The notes below the pieces were generated by a model. That model was not told where the DNA came from and searched no databases. It was given only the letters and a program-made list of their open reading frames with translations. Of a stretch of 25,087 nt of DNA, positions 1 to 6,397 are shown in pieces. The first letter of the stretch is position 1. Each line of letters opens with the position of its first letter. The position numbers and the translations under genes are program-made. Source of the stretch: Candidatus Falkowbacteria bacterium CG10_big_fil_rev_8_21_14_0_10_43_10 (GTDB taxonomy: Bacteria > Patescibacteriota > Patescibacteriia > Patescibacteriales > XYC2-FULL-47-12); contig PFAR01000007.1 of the NCBI GenBank assembly GCA_002773655.1, forward strand, positions 1 through 25,087. Direction: 5' to 3'.

Positions 1-30
1 GAAAATTGATTATTGTAAATTGAAAATTTT
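1..30. repeat. 30-bp direct repeat, copy 1
   Basis: The first 30 bases of the window are identical to 1459-1488. Both copies lie in AT-rich spacers of the ATP synthase operon, this one downstream of atpE. Part of a family of AATTTTCAATT-like spacer sequences. Confidence 0.8.
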
Positions 31-45
31 TAATAATCTTACTCC

Positions 46-65
46 GAGAGCCCAAATGAGCTCCC
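46..65 (-). other. Intercistronic hairpin after atpE
   Basis: Thirteen bases after the atpE stop, arms at 46-51 (gagagc) and 60-65 (gctccc) form a six-pair stem with one G-U pair. No T-run follows on the minus strand, so it does not look like a terminator. Inference: an mRNA stabilising or spacing element next to the c-subunit gene, which is needed in larger amounts than its neighbours. Confidence 0.35.
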
Positions 66-78
66 GACTGTAAAACTA

Positions 79-291
79 CTATTTGATAGAAAACGCGACG
101 ACGAGCGCGTAAATGGCGATGGCTTCCGCGAACGCGGCGGCAAGCAACATCGGGACTAAAATTTTTCCCGCGGCTTCCGGATTGCGGCCGATTGACTCCA
201 TCGCTTTCGCGCCGATTTTACCGATAGCTAAGGCTGGCGCGATAGCGCCGATGCCGATCGCAATCGCTTTGGCAAGCATTGTTAAATCCAT
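79..291 (-). CDS. atpE: ATP synthase Fo subunit c
   Basis: This 70-residue protein forms the rotating c-ring of the F1Fo ATP synthase in the inner membrane. It shows the expected helical hairpin: helix 1 at about residues 5-28, a polar loop with RNPE, and helix 2 at about 45-68 carrying the ion-binding glutamate in AAAFAEAIAIY (Glu56). The Na+ ligands of sodium-type rings are absent (Ile where Ilyobacter has Gln32, AEAI where it has AEST), so proton coupling is likely. The start is well supported by AGGAG seven bases before ATG. It follows atpB in an atpI-atpB-atpE order and the operon should continue past the left edge with atpF and others. The length is at the short end for the family, but complete. 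Confidence 0.95.
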   Translation of the reverse strand: MDLTMLAKAIAIGIGAIAPALAIGKIGAKAMESIGRNPEAAGKILVPMLLAAAFAEAIAIYALVVAFSIK

Positions 292-370
292 ACAATTTCT
301 CCTATGTGATAGTCCATTACTTTCGACGGGGTTTATTTATTTAACGTCGGTTGGACTACCAACTTAATAA

Positions 371-490
371 ATTACTAATTTCTAATATCTAATTTCTAAT
401 CAAATCCCAATGCCTTAATTATTTAATGCCTAATGTGACATTGGAAATTTTATCATTGGACATTCATTAGAAATCAGATCAATTAGAAAT
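371..490. repeat. AT-rich palindromic spacer between atpB and atpE
   Basis: The 204-base gap between atpB and atpE holds TTTCTAAT-like units on the left (about 376-400) and their complements, ATTAGAAAT, on the right (about 466-490). A transcript could fold into a long imperfect hairpin. No ORF is visible. The same style of spacer recurs at 1363-1488, 3020-3085, 16502-16623 and 16858-16960. Confidence 0.6.
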
Positions 491-495
491 TTATA

Positions 496-1362
496 CTAGT
501 GTTCCTCTGATGTATTTATCGTCAAAAATGCCAAGGTCAACATCGCAAAAATCAATGCCTGAATTACGCCGACAATTAACTCTAAAAACATAAACGGAAT
601 TGGCACCAGCCAGGCAACCATGGCGGCCATGGAAGCCAGCAAGACTTCGCCGGCAAATATATTGCCAAAAAGACGAAATGACAGGGAAGCGACTTTGGCG
701 ACTTCACCGACTACCTCCACGATGCCAACAAACGCTTTTATGGGATTAACTAAAATAATAGTCGGCTCTTTCATTATTTTCTTCGGAATCTCTAAAAATG
801 CGTTGATATTGATAAATTTATTAAAATGATGCCAAAAACCGATTTTAAAAATTCCAAATAAATGCGAGGCGATAATAGCGATTAAAGCGAGCGCCAAAGT
901 CGTATTCAAATCCGCCGTGCCGCCGCGCAAATACGGCACAAAAACTAATTCGCCGTATTCATTAACCACCTGTCCGATAGTACCCACGCCCGGCAAAAGC
1001 CCAAACCAATTATTTAATAAAATAAAAATAAAAAAGGCGAAAATAAGGGGAAAAAACTGTAATGACTTTTGGCGGCTGCCGGTAATGGAATCAAAAGTTT
1101 CCAAAAACCACTCAAATACCATCTCCATCGCGCCCTGAATTTTCCCCGGAATTCTTTTTACCGATAGCCGCAAACTGATGGAAAATAAAATTACCAAAAT
1201 TACCACCGCCCAACTCACTAACAAAGAATTAGTAATGGGAAAATCTCCAATCTGCCATAATGGCTCGGCGAATAAAGTCTGCTCATGAACTATTTCGTGG
1301 ATTTCTGTCTGTGCTGTCACAACCTCTTCTACATCATGTAAATTTTGTTCACTGTTTACCAT
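496..1362 (-). CDS. atpB: ATP synthase Fo subunit a
   Basis: Subunit a is the static proton channel next to the c-ring. The essential arginine lies in SLSFRLFGNIFAGEVLL, and the C-terminal helix VIQALIFAMLTLAFL carries the conserved Gln-Ala pattern. Several membrane helices cover the protein from about residue 45 on, with a family-typical insertion (about 120-150) containing NNWFGLLPGVG. I chose the ATG at 1362 (MVNSEQ, 288 residues); an in-frame TTG four codons upstream at 1374 lies within repeat DNA and has no ribosome site. No Shine-Dalgarno is evident at either start. It sits between atpI and atpE, separated from both by palindromic AT-rich spacers, which is unusual for an atp operon. Confidence 0.95.
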   Translation of the reverse strand: MVNSEQNLHDVEEVVTAQTEIHEIVHEQTLFAEPLWQIGDFPITNSLLVSWAVVILVILFSISLRLSVKRIPGKIQGAMEMVFEWFLETFDSITGSRQKSLQFFPLIFAFFIFILLNNWFGLLPGVGTIGQVVNEYGELVFVPYLRGGTADLNTTLALALIAIIASHLFGIFKIGFWHHFNKFININAFLEIPKKIMKEPTIILVNPIKAFVGIVEVVGEVAKVASLSFRLFGNIFAGEVLLASMAAMVAWLVPIPFMFLELIVGVIQALIFAMLTLAFLTINTSEEH

Positions 1363-1488
1363 TTTAATTTTCAATTTTCAATTCACAATTTTCAATCAAT
1401 GACCAATTTTCAATTACCAATGTCTGAAAATTGAACATTTAGTAATTGAAAATTAAATGAAAATTGATTATTGTAAATTGAAAATTTT
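1363..1488. repeat. AT-rich palindromic spacer between atpI and atpB
   Basis: The spacer consists almost wholly of AATTTTCAATT / AATTGAAAATT units. A perfect 13-bp inverted pair lies at 1405-1417 (aattttcaattac) and 1442-1454, and weaker pairing extends outward. Bases 1459-1488 repeat window positions 1-30 exactly. The right end overlaps the last two bases of the atpI-like stop codon. No coding potential is seen. Confidence 0.75.
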
Positions 1489-1765
1489 ATTTCTTGTTTT
1501 TTTCATCCCTATCCAATTTCTCCATTTCAACAAAAGTATCCTTCACCAATCCAACTATGGATATAGCAAACGCCAACCCCACGCATCCTAAAAACAGCCA
1601 CGGCTCGGTATCGTATCGCCGGTCAAGCCACTTGCCTAAAAAAATTCCTAGTACTACCGGTCCGACAATCCAGCCGGACATCCGGGAAAACATTAATAAC
1701 GAAGGTTGCCACCATGACACATCCGTTTTATTTTCCTCTTCTGCTTTATTTTTTTGCTCTGCCAT
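1487..1765 (-). CDS. AtpI/AtpZ-family ATP synthase accessory membrane protein
   Basis: A 92-residue protein with two membrane helices (about residues 28-47 and 56-76) joined by the loop GKWLDRRYDTEPW. The G-x-W-L-D-x-x-x-x-T-x-P pattern is that of the AtpZ/AtpI family, which precedes atpB in many bacterial atp operons. Family members have been linked to assembly of the c-ring and to Mg2+ or Ca2+ handling. Both ends are charged (an N-terminal AEQKNKAEEENK stretch and a C-terminal DRDEKNKK tail). It is the first gene of the atp operon, about 65 bases after a strong promoter. The sequence alone does not separate AtpI from AtpZ, so no symbol is given. Confidence 0.85.
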   Translation of the reverse strand: MAEQKNKAEEENKTDVSWWQPSLLMFSRMSGWIVGPVVLGIFLGKWLDRRYDTEPWLFLGCVGLAFAISIVGLVKDTFVEMEKLDRDEKNKK

Positions 1766-1829
1766 TTATAAAAAAATAAATACCCCGTAAACAAGCGGGA
1801 AATTTTATCCACAATTAACTTTCGCTTAA

Positions 1830-1858
1830 ATTATAAGGCAAAAATTAGAGCGGGTCAA
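1830..1858 (-). promoter_or_regulatory. Promoter of the atp operon
   Basis: On the minus strand, TTGACC (complement of 1853-1858) is followed after exactly 17 bases by TATAAT (complement of 1830-1835). Transcription should start near 1823, giving a leader of about 58 bases before the atpI-like ATG. It is divergent from the tRNA promoter at 1899-1926. Confidence 0.75.
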
Positions 1859-1898
1859 TTGACAGAATAAAACAAAATAAGCATAGTAAAATATACTA

Positions 1899-1926
1899 TT
1901 GACACTTTTTTTATTTCAGCTAAAAT
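1899..1926 (+). promoter_or_regulatory. Promoter of the tRNA pair
   Basis: TTGACA at 1899-1904 and TAAAAT at 1921-1926, spaced by 16 bases. Start predicted near 1933, eight bases before the first tRNA-like gene. Confidence 0.7.
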
Positions 1927-1940
1927 GATAAAAGTTCCAT

Positions 1941-2014
1941 ACAGGAGTAGCTCAGTTTGGAAGAGTAGCTGGCATATAGCCAGTTTGTCATGGGTTCGAA
2001 TCCCGTCTCCTGTT
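1941..2014 (+). tRNA. tRNA-like gene, TAT at the anticodon positions (possibly Ile-UAU)
   Basis: A full cloverleaf can be drawn: acceptor ACAGGAG (1941-1947) with CTCCTGT (2007-2013); D arm GCTC/GAGT with the GG pair at 1959-1960; anticodon stem GCTGG/CCAGT; T arm ATGGG-TTCGAAT-CCCGT; G15-C48 pair possible. The seven-base anticodon loop CATATAG (1973-1979) puts TAT at positions 34-36, which would read the isoleucine codon AUA. Two things are odd: position 33 is A instead of the near-universal U, and base 73 is T, as in Gly and Cys tRNAs, where Ile tRNAs carry A. The D and T arms resemble tRNA-Gly. The 3' CCA is not encoded. The isotype is uncertain; it could also be a tRNA-derived pseudogene. 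Confidence 0.7.
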
Positions 2015-2031
2015 TTCTCTCGTTCATTATC

Positions 2032-2105
2032 GGAGGCGTAACTCAGATGGTTAGAGTTCCTGCTTTGCACATAGGATGTCGGGAGTTCAATTCTCCTCGC
2101 CTCCA
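2032..2105 (+). tRNA. tRNA-Ala (TGC anticodon), atypical acceptor stem
   Basis: Cloverleaf: acceptor GGAGGCG/CGCCTCC (2032-2038 with 2098-2104), discriminator A2105, D arm ACTC/GAGT with GG, T arm GGGAG-TTCAATT-CTCCT, variable region ATGTC with C48 able to pair with G15. The anticodon loop TTTGCAC (2064-2070) is that of tRNA-Ala(UGC). The anticodon stem is weak (a G-U pair and a C-A mismatch next to the loop). The acceptor has A3-U70, so the G3-U70 pair that AlaRS normally recognises is missing. The 3' CCA is not encoded. It lies 17 bases after the first tRNA-like gene and probably shares its transcript. Confidence 0.82.
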
Positions 2106-2124
2106 ATTTTAAAACTTTCCCCGG

Positions 2125-2160
2125 GCATATCGCAAAACAAAAACGCGGCATGCTTTTTTT
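2125..2160 (+). terminator. Terminator after the tRNA pair
   Basis: On the plus strand, arms 2125-2133 (gcatatcgc) and 2145-2153 (gcggcatgc) pair with one mismatch and one G-U pair, followed by seven T at 2154-2160. The T-run runs into the convergent tatD stop codon. Confidence 0.5.
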
Positions 2161-3019
2161 ATTTTAAATTAAATAAGGTTTGCGCGTTCTCCGTGGTCGC
2201 TTGGGCAACACTTTCTAAACTGATGTGTTTTAAGTCGGCTATTTTGCGGGCGGTTTCAATCACGCGCACCGGCTCGTTTCTTTGGCCGCGATAAGGCACG
2301 GGCGACATAAACGGGCTGTCGGTTTCGACCATAAATTTATTCAGCGGGCATTTGCGGATTAACTCATCCCGGTCAAGATAAGCGGTCCGCGATATGCTCT
2401 TTTTAGGAGAAAAAGTTATGTTCCCGGTAAATGAAATTAAAAAACCAAAATTAAAATACTGCCAAGCAAGGTCCCAATCGCCGAAAAAATCATGGATTAC
2501 TCCCCGCCCCTCCGGGCGCTTTTTTTTATTCTTATAAAATTTATCCAGCAACGGCAGTAAATCGCGGTGTGCTTCGCGCCAATGGATTATGGCCGGTTTG
2601 TTGGACTCATAAGCCAGTTCCAGTTGCTGCAGCAGCGTAAACTGCTGCAATTGCTTATTCTCCCGCAATCTTTCCTCGGGGAGGTAATAATAATCAAGGC
2701 CGACTTCGCCAATGGCAACCACTTTTTTAGATTCAGCTAATTTTTTGTAAAAACCATAATCAAATCTTTCCCCTTTCATTTTTACTTTTCTGCCCTCTTC
2801 TTCAAACTCCTGGTCCTGCAGATGCACTGGATGCAGGCCAATAGCGGCATAAACTCCGCAGTCATATTTTTCCGCGATTTCAACAGCGCGCTTGGATGTC
2901 TTTTGTTCAGTGGAAGGGATTATTATTTCTATTTGTTCGTCCAAAGAACGGCGGATGACATTATCCACGTCTTTCGCGTAGGCTTGAAAATTAAGATGGG
3001 CGTGAGTGTCTATAAACAT
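2159..3019 (-). CDS. tatD: TatD-family metal-dependent hydrolase (DNase-like)
   Basis: A 286-residue TIM-barrel hydrolase of the TatD family (amidohydrolase superfamily). Members cleave DNA or RNA ends, and several are 3'-5' exonucleases acting in the cytoplasm. Metal-binding motifs are in order: DTHAHL at residues 4-9, GLHP near 61-64, GEVGLDYY near 104-111 (the bridging Glu), IIHWREAH near 144-151 (His), VIHDFFGD near 175-182 (His), and VETDSPF near 233-239 (Asp), followed by the family signature YRGQRNEP. A short charged insertion (about 70-85, EEEGRKVKMKGERF) is longer than in Escherichia coli TatD. It is the last gene of the EamA-flavokinase/tsaC run and converges on the tRNA transcript. 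The functional class is secure; the substrate is not. Confidence 0.92.
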   Translation of the reverse strand: MFIDTHAHLNFQAYAKDVDNVIRRSLDEQIEIIIPSTEQKTSKRAVEIAEKYDCGVYAAIGLHPVHLQDQEFEEEGRKVKMKGERFDYGFYKKLAESKKVVAIGEVGLDYYYLPEERLRENKQLQQFTLLQQLELAYESNKPAIIHWREAHRDLLPLLDKFYKNKKKRPEGRGVIHDFFGDWDLAWQYFNFGFLISFTGNITFSPKKSISRTAYLDRDELIRKCPLNKFMVETDSPFMSPVPYRGQRNEPVRVIETARKIADLKHISLESVAQATTENAQTLFNLK

Positions 3020-3085
3020 AAATTCTAATTGACCTAATTATTCTAATTACTCTAAACAATATCCAAATCCCAATCCCTAAGTTCG

Positions 3086-3664
3086 TCATTTTATTTTAAG
3101 GTCTCCTTGCCGTAAAACCATAATCTTATCGCCGGTCAAATCCACTATTGTAGATTCTCTGCTCTTCGGCAATTTCCCGCTGTCAACAATAAAATCCGGC
3201 CTAATTTTAATGTCTTTGCTGTCTATTACACTCGGTTGCCCCGAGAGGTTTGCACTAGTTGCAATTAAAGGCGCGCCCAATCGGCGAATAATTTTTCGCA
3301 GCCATTTATTATTCGGAAAGCGTACACCGATTTTGCCTGTGCCGCTTAGCTCTTTAGGCAATATTCCCTTGCTTTCCAAAACAGCGGTTAATTTTCCCGG
3401 CCATTTGGATCGCAAAAATTTTTCCTGCTTTTCATTTATTTCAACATATTTTTTAGCCATTGACATGCTGGAAACTAAAATTAAAAACGGCTTTTTCTTG
3501 TCCCGCTTTTTAAGCCGATAAACCTTTTTTATTACGCTTGACTTGTCCGCCCGGCCGCCCAGCCCGTAAACCGTGTCGGCGGGGAAAACGCCGACTTTTC
3601 TTCTTTTTAAATTCCCGGCGATTTTAACTATGCCGTCTTTTGAAAAATAATTCAACTGGTTCAT
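3086..3664 (-). CDS. tsaC: L-threonylcarbamoyladenylate synthase (TsaC/Sua5/YrdC family)
   Basis: This 192-residue single YrdC-domain protein should make threonylcarbamoyl-AMP from threonine, bicarbonate and ATP, the first step of t6A formation at position 37 of ANN-reading tRNAs. Family signatures: VFPADTVYGLGGRAD at about 26-40, the basic stretch KKRDKKKPFLILV at about 52-64 (ATP and threonine binding), GVRFPNN near 113, ATSANLSGQPS near 134-144, and RESTIVDLTG near 168-177 with the closing VLRQG. There is no C-terminal Sua5 domain, so it is the TsaC-length form. Its start lies two bases after the stop of the upstream transporter-flavokinase gene, so it is almost certainly cotranscribed. 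No Shine-Dalgarno is obvious. Confidence 0.93.
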   Translation of the reverse strand: MNQLNYFSKDGIVKIAGNLKRRKVGVFPADTVYGLGGRADKSSVIKKVYRLKKRDKKKPFLILVSSMSMAKKYVEINEKQEKFLRSKWPGKLTAVLESKGILPKELSGTGKIGVRFPNNKWLRKIIRRLGAPLIATSANLSGQPSVIDSKDIKIRPDFIVDSGKLPKSRESTIVDLTGDKIMVLRQGDLKIK

Positions 3665-3666
3665 AA

Positions 3667-4968
3667 TTATTTTATATTCTCCAAATCTTTAAGGTCATTT
3701 TTTATCGCTTCCCTTAGCTCTTCCGCGCTTTTAAATTTTTTAATGTCGCGAATTTTTTTGAGCATTTCAATCTTTATCATAATGCCGTAATAATTGCCGA
3801 CGAAATCAGGCAGATACAGCTCTAAATACTGGCCTTCGCCGAATGTTTCCCTGAAGCCGAAGCTGAGCAGCCCTTTGTATTTTTTTCCGCCTAACGCGGC
3901 GCGAACCATATAAACTCCATGATCTATGTCTAAGTTAACATTATTTAAGTCAGCGGTATTAAAACCGATAAATCTCCCGGTGTTGCTTCCCGCGGCAGTC
4001 AGAGCGGAAAACGTCGGCAGCTGTAAATCCCCTTCCTTAGTCACAAAATAAAAAGCGACTAACAAAACAACTACCGCCATAATTTGAATGCCGCTTAATA
4101 CGTTGCCGTTGATAAAATAATCCAATGCGACTCCGGAGAGAGGCCAGAATAATTCTCCGATGGTAGTTAAAGACGCGGAAACAAATCGCAAACCCCAATA
4201 ATAAATAAGAAAAAAAATCGCTCCCCCGGAAAGCAGGCCGATCGCCGATAGCGCTTGCCAATGCAAAAAAGAAATGTTGCCTATTTCATGGAAATATCCG
4301 CCAGCGCACACTAATGGAATAGCAAATAAAAATGTTCCGCCGTAGCGCAGGGCGGCGGTTGACTTATAATCAAGGTGGTTTAAGAGCCGCTTGCCGAAAA
4401 CGGTTGAAGAAGCGTAGGCCAGGGCCGCGATAACCGCGAAAAAAGCCGCCTTATTAACAATGTTCATGCTGATTAAATCGCGGAAACTAATTCCTTCCTC
4501 GCCGAAGGACAGGAAATAAGCGGCGATTGTCGCCACTACGGCCCAAGGATAAAATTTCTTCGGCATTCTTTCTTTGAGAAAAATATTCGCCAGAACAATG
4601 ACAAAGAAAGGCTGCAGCTTCTGCAGGACTATAACCGCCGCCAAAGCGGAGTTTTCTTCAACCGCCAGGAAATAAGCTTTGGTCAACACGAAATTTCCCA
4701 GCAATCCGCCAAAAACGCATATAATAACGAGCGACGTCCAGTCTTTAGCCGTTAAATTCTTTATTCTTTTCCATCCAATATATATAAAAGGCGCTAAAAA
4801 TACGAATCCAATAAGATGCTCTAAAAAAACCACTAAAACTATCGGCACTCCGGTTAATGCCGGCCGAAATAATATTCCATCCAAACTGGCTAAAAAAGAG
4901 GCCGCGATTATTGCCGCCAAACCGTATATTTTTTTTTGCTCCGCCGACTTTCCCCTAAGATTGCACAT
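3667..4968 (-). CDS. EamA/DMT transporter fused to riboflavin kinase domain, copy B
   Basis: A 433-residue fusion. Residues about 14-310 form ten predicted membrane helices in two EamA halves, the drug/metabolite transporter fold; the second half ends in VVVLLVAFYFVTKEG. Residues about 328-430 match the RibF-type flavokinase domain: GRFIGFNTADL (usual GR-x-GFPTANL), GVYMVRA, FRETF (usual RPTF), LELYLPDF with the likely catalytic Glu383, YYGIMIKIEMLKKIRDIKKF, and a closing AEELREAIKNDL. The family PTAN motif reads NTAD: Thr is kept but Pro and Asn are replaced. The nucleotidyltransferase half of RibF is absent. With an even helix number both ends should be cytoplasmic, where the kinase needs ATP. 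It starts one base after copy A ends. Inference: riboflavin or analogue import linked to phosphorylation. The altered site may mean another substrate or weaker activity. Confidence 0.85.
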   Translation of the reverse strand: MCNLRGKSAEQKKIYGLAAIIAASFLASLDGILFRPALTGVPIVLVVFLEHLIGFVFLAPFIYIGWKRIKNLTAKDWTSLVIICVFGGLLGNFVLTKAYFLAVEENSALAAVIVLQKLQPFFVIVLANIFLKERMPKKFYPWAVVATIAAYFLSFGEEGISFRDLISMNIVNKAAFFAVIAALAYASSTVFGKRLLNHLDYKSTAALRYGGTFLFAIPLVCAGGYFHEIGNISFLHWQALSAIGLLSGGAIFFLIYYWGLRFVSASLTTIGELFWPLSGVALDYFINGNVLSGIQIMAVVVLLVAFYFVTKEGDLQLPTFSALTAAGSNTGRFIGFNTADLNNVNLDIDHGVYMVRAALGGKKYKGLLSFGFRETFGEGQYLELYLPDFVGNYYGIMIKIEMLKKIRDIKKFKSAEELREAIKNDLKDLENIK

Positions 4969-4969
4969 A

Positions 4970-6256
4970 TTATTTCATGCTCTTTATGTCTTCTCTGATC
5001 TGCTTTTTTAATTCCTCCCCGTCTTTGAATTTTTTTACATTCCTTATTTTTTTCATAATTTCCACTTCAATCGAGCTGCCGGACAAATCTCCCAAAAAAT
5101 CCTTGACGTACAACTCCAGCGAGGGCTTAGAATCAAACGTCTCCCGATAGCCGAAATGCAATAATCCTTTATAACTGCTTCCGTTAAAAATGGCTCTCGC
5201 CAAATAAACCCCATGTTCAATATCTAAATCATTCTTTTCCAAATTAATAGTGGCAAAACCTAAACGGTTGCCTATTCCCCGCCCCGAAATTACCGCCGCC
5301 TGAAAATTTTTTATTCCTCCGTTGTTGCCCTCTTTGGTCACAAAATAAATCGCCAACAGAAGAATAATGCTGGCAATAATTTGCAGAGGCGTCAAAACAT
5401 TTTTATTAATAAAATAATCCATAATCACGGCGGAAAATGGCCAAAATAATTCGCAGATAGTGGCGGTTGAAGCGGAAACGCGCTTTAAACCGAAATAATA
5501 AATGAATAAGGCGACCGCGCCGGAGGAAAATACAATTAAAGCGAACAAATTCCATTGCTTTGCAGTAATCTCATTAATCTGCAATATATCTTTGGTAAAT
5601 AAAATCAGGATGAACGCCAATATTGAAGTAATACCAAACCGCAGGGCCGCGGCCGATTTAAAATCAATATGATTAACCAGTCGCTTGCCGAAAACCGTAG
5701 AAGAGCCGAAAGCAAAAGCGGCGATAAAAGCAAACAAGGCGGCTTGGTTGTTTAAAATTATGTTAAAAGAGACGCCCTGATTGCCAAAAGCCAATACATA
5801 GGCGGCAGTAATAGCTAGCCCTGCCCAGCTATAAAATTTAAGCGATAACTTTTCTTTCAGCAGTAACGCGGCCATTGATAAAGCGAAAACCGGTTGTAAT
5901 TTCTGCAAAATAACTACGGTGGCAAAAGTTGTTTCTCCGCCGAAAGCGGCGAAGAATGCCTTGGTTATCATTAATGTTCCCAGAAGACCGCCGAATATGG
6001 AAACCCAAAAAACAGCCGCCCAGTCTTTGCGGGTTAAATTTTTAATCCGTTGCCAGCCAAAAAAAATAAACGGTGATAATATTAAAAATCCTAAGGCATG
6101 CTCGATAAAAACTACCAGCGCGGCCGGCAGGGCGTATAAGCTTGGCCGGATAAACGTCCCGTCCAAACTCCATAAAAAAGCCGCCAGCATAATAGCGATG
6201 GCTCCTAAATACATGTTCTTTTGTGTGTTTATTTTCATACTTGCGTTGATTGTCAT
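4970..6256 (-). CDS. EamA/DMT transporter fused to riboflavin kinase domain, copy A
   Basis: A 428-residue paralogue of the next gene, with the same order: two EamA halves with about ten membrane helices (residues about 16-307), a short linker, then a flavokinase domain (about 320-426). The kinase motif is closer to the canonical form: GIGNRLGFATINL keeps both Thr336 and Asn338 of PTAN, and LELYVKDF carries the likely catalytic Glu381. GVYLARA and KKIRNVKKF are also present. Known: RibN-type riboflavin importers are EamA/DMT proteins, and flavokinases convert riboflavin to FMN with ATP. Inferred: one polypeptide that imports riboflavin and traps it as FMN. The start could be ATG 6256 or the in-frame ATG at 6238; neither has a clear ribosome site. 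It is the first gene of the run A-B-tsaC-tatD, just downstream of the palindromic element at 6271-6334. Confidence 0.87.
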   Translation of the reverse strand: MTINASMKINTQKNMYLGAIAIMLAAFLWSLDGTFIRPSLYALPAALVVFIEHALGFLILSPFIFFGWQRIKNLTRKDWAAVFWVSIFGGLLGTLMITKAFFAAFGGETTFATVVILQKLQPVFALSMAALLLKEKLSLKFYSWAGLAITAAYVLAFGNQGVSFNIILNNQAALFAFIAAFAFGSSTVFGKRLVNHIDFKSAAALRFGITSILAFILILFTKDILQINEITAKQWNLFALIVFSSGAVALFIYYFGLKRVSASTATICELFWPFSAVIMDYFINKNVLTPLQIIASIILLLAIYFVTKEGNNGGIKNFQAAVISGRGIGNRLGFATINLEKNDLDIEHGVYLARAIFNGSSYKGLLHFGYRETFDSKPSLELYVKDFLGDLSGSSIEVEIMKKIRNVKKFKDGEELKKQIREDIKSMK

Positions 6257-6270
6257 TTCTGCTATTTATG

Positions 6271-6334
6271 TCATTCCCGCGAAAGCGGGAATCTCGGCGA
6301 TAAAAATTAGAGATTCCCGCTTTCGCGGGAATGA
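6271..6334. repeat. Palindromic repeat pair TCATTCCCGCGAAAGCGGGA
   Basis: Two 24-base arms, 6271-6294 and 6311-6334, are perfect inverted copies separated by 16 bases. Each arm is itself a hairpin: attcccgc-gaaa-gcgggaat, with an eight-pair stem and a GAAA or TTTC loop. On the minus strand the left arm is followed by only a weak T-rich stretch. It sits between cvpA and copy A of the transporter-flavokinase pair and may end or attenuate transcription. A degenerate relative lies at 14733-14800. Confidence 0.85.
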
Positions 6335-6397
6335 TAATGTATTGGCGGGAATAACAACTATAAAATGATATCGCGTCATCTTATAATAATTTTGGAA

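Noticed and set aside
79..291. Sodium-type c-ring
   Set aside because: The Gln and Ser/Thr ligands of Na+ rings are replaced by Ile and Ala-Ile, so a proton ring is more likely.
1..1488. CRISPR array or phage attachment site in the AT-rich repeats
   Set aside because: Repeat units are irregular and mutually inverted, spacers are not unique sequences of constant length, and no cas or integrase gene is present in the window.
1941..2014. tRNA-Ile2 with CAT anticodon, or tRNA-Gly
   Set aside because: Placing CAT at 34-36 would put G at position 33 and break the seven-base loop. No Gly anticodon is present in any register.
1855..2151. 98-codon minus-strand ORF (contains GDGIRTHDK) across the tRNA pair
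   Set aside because: It is the antisense translation of two tRNA-like genes, a well-known false protein, and has no other support.
5919..6368. 149-codon plus-strand ORF
   Set aside because: Antisense to the transporter-flavokinase gene, then running through the palindromic repeat (VIPAKAGISAI is the usual translation of such repeats).
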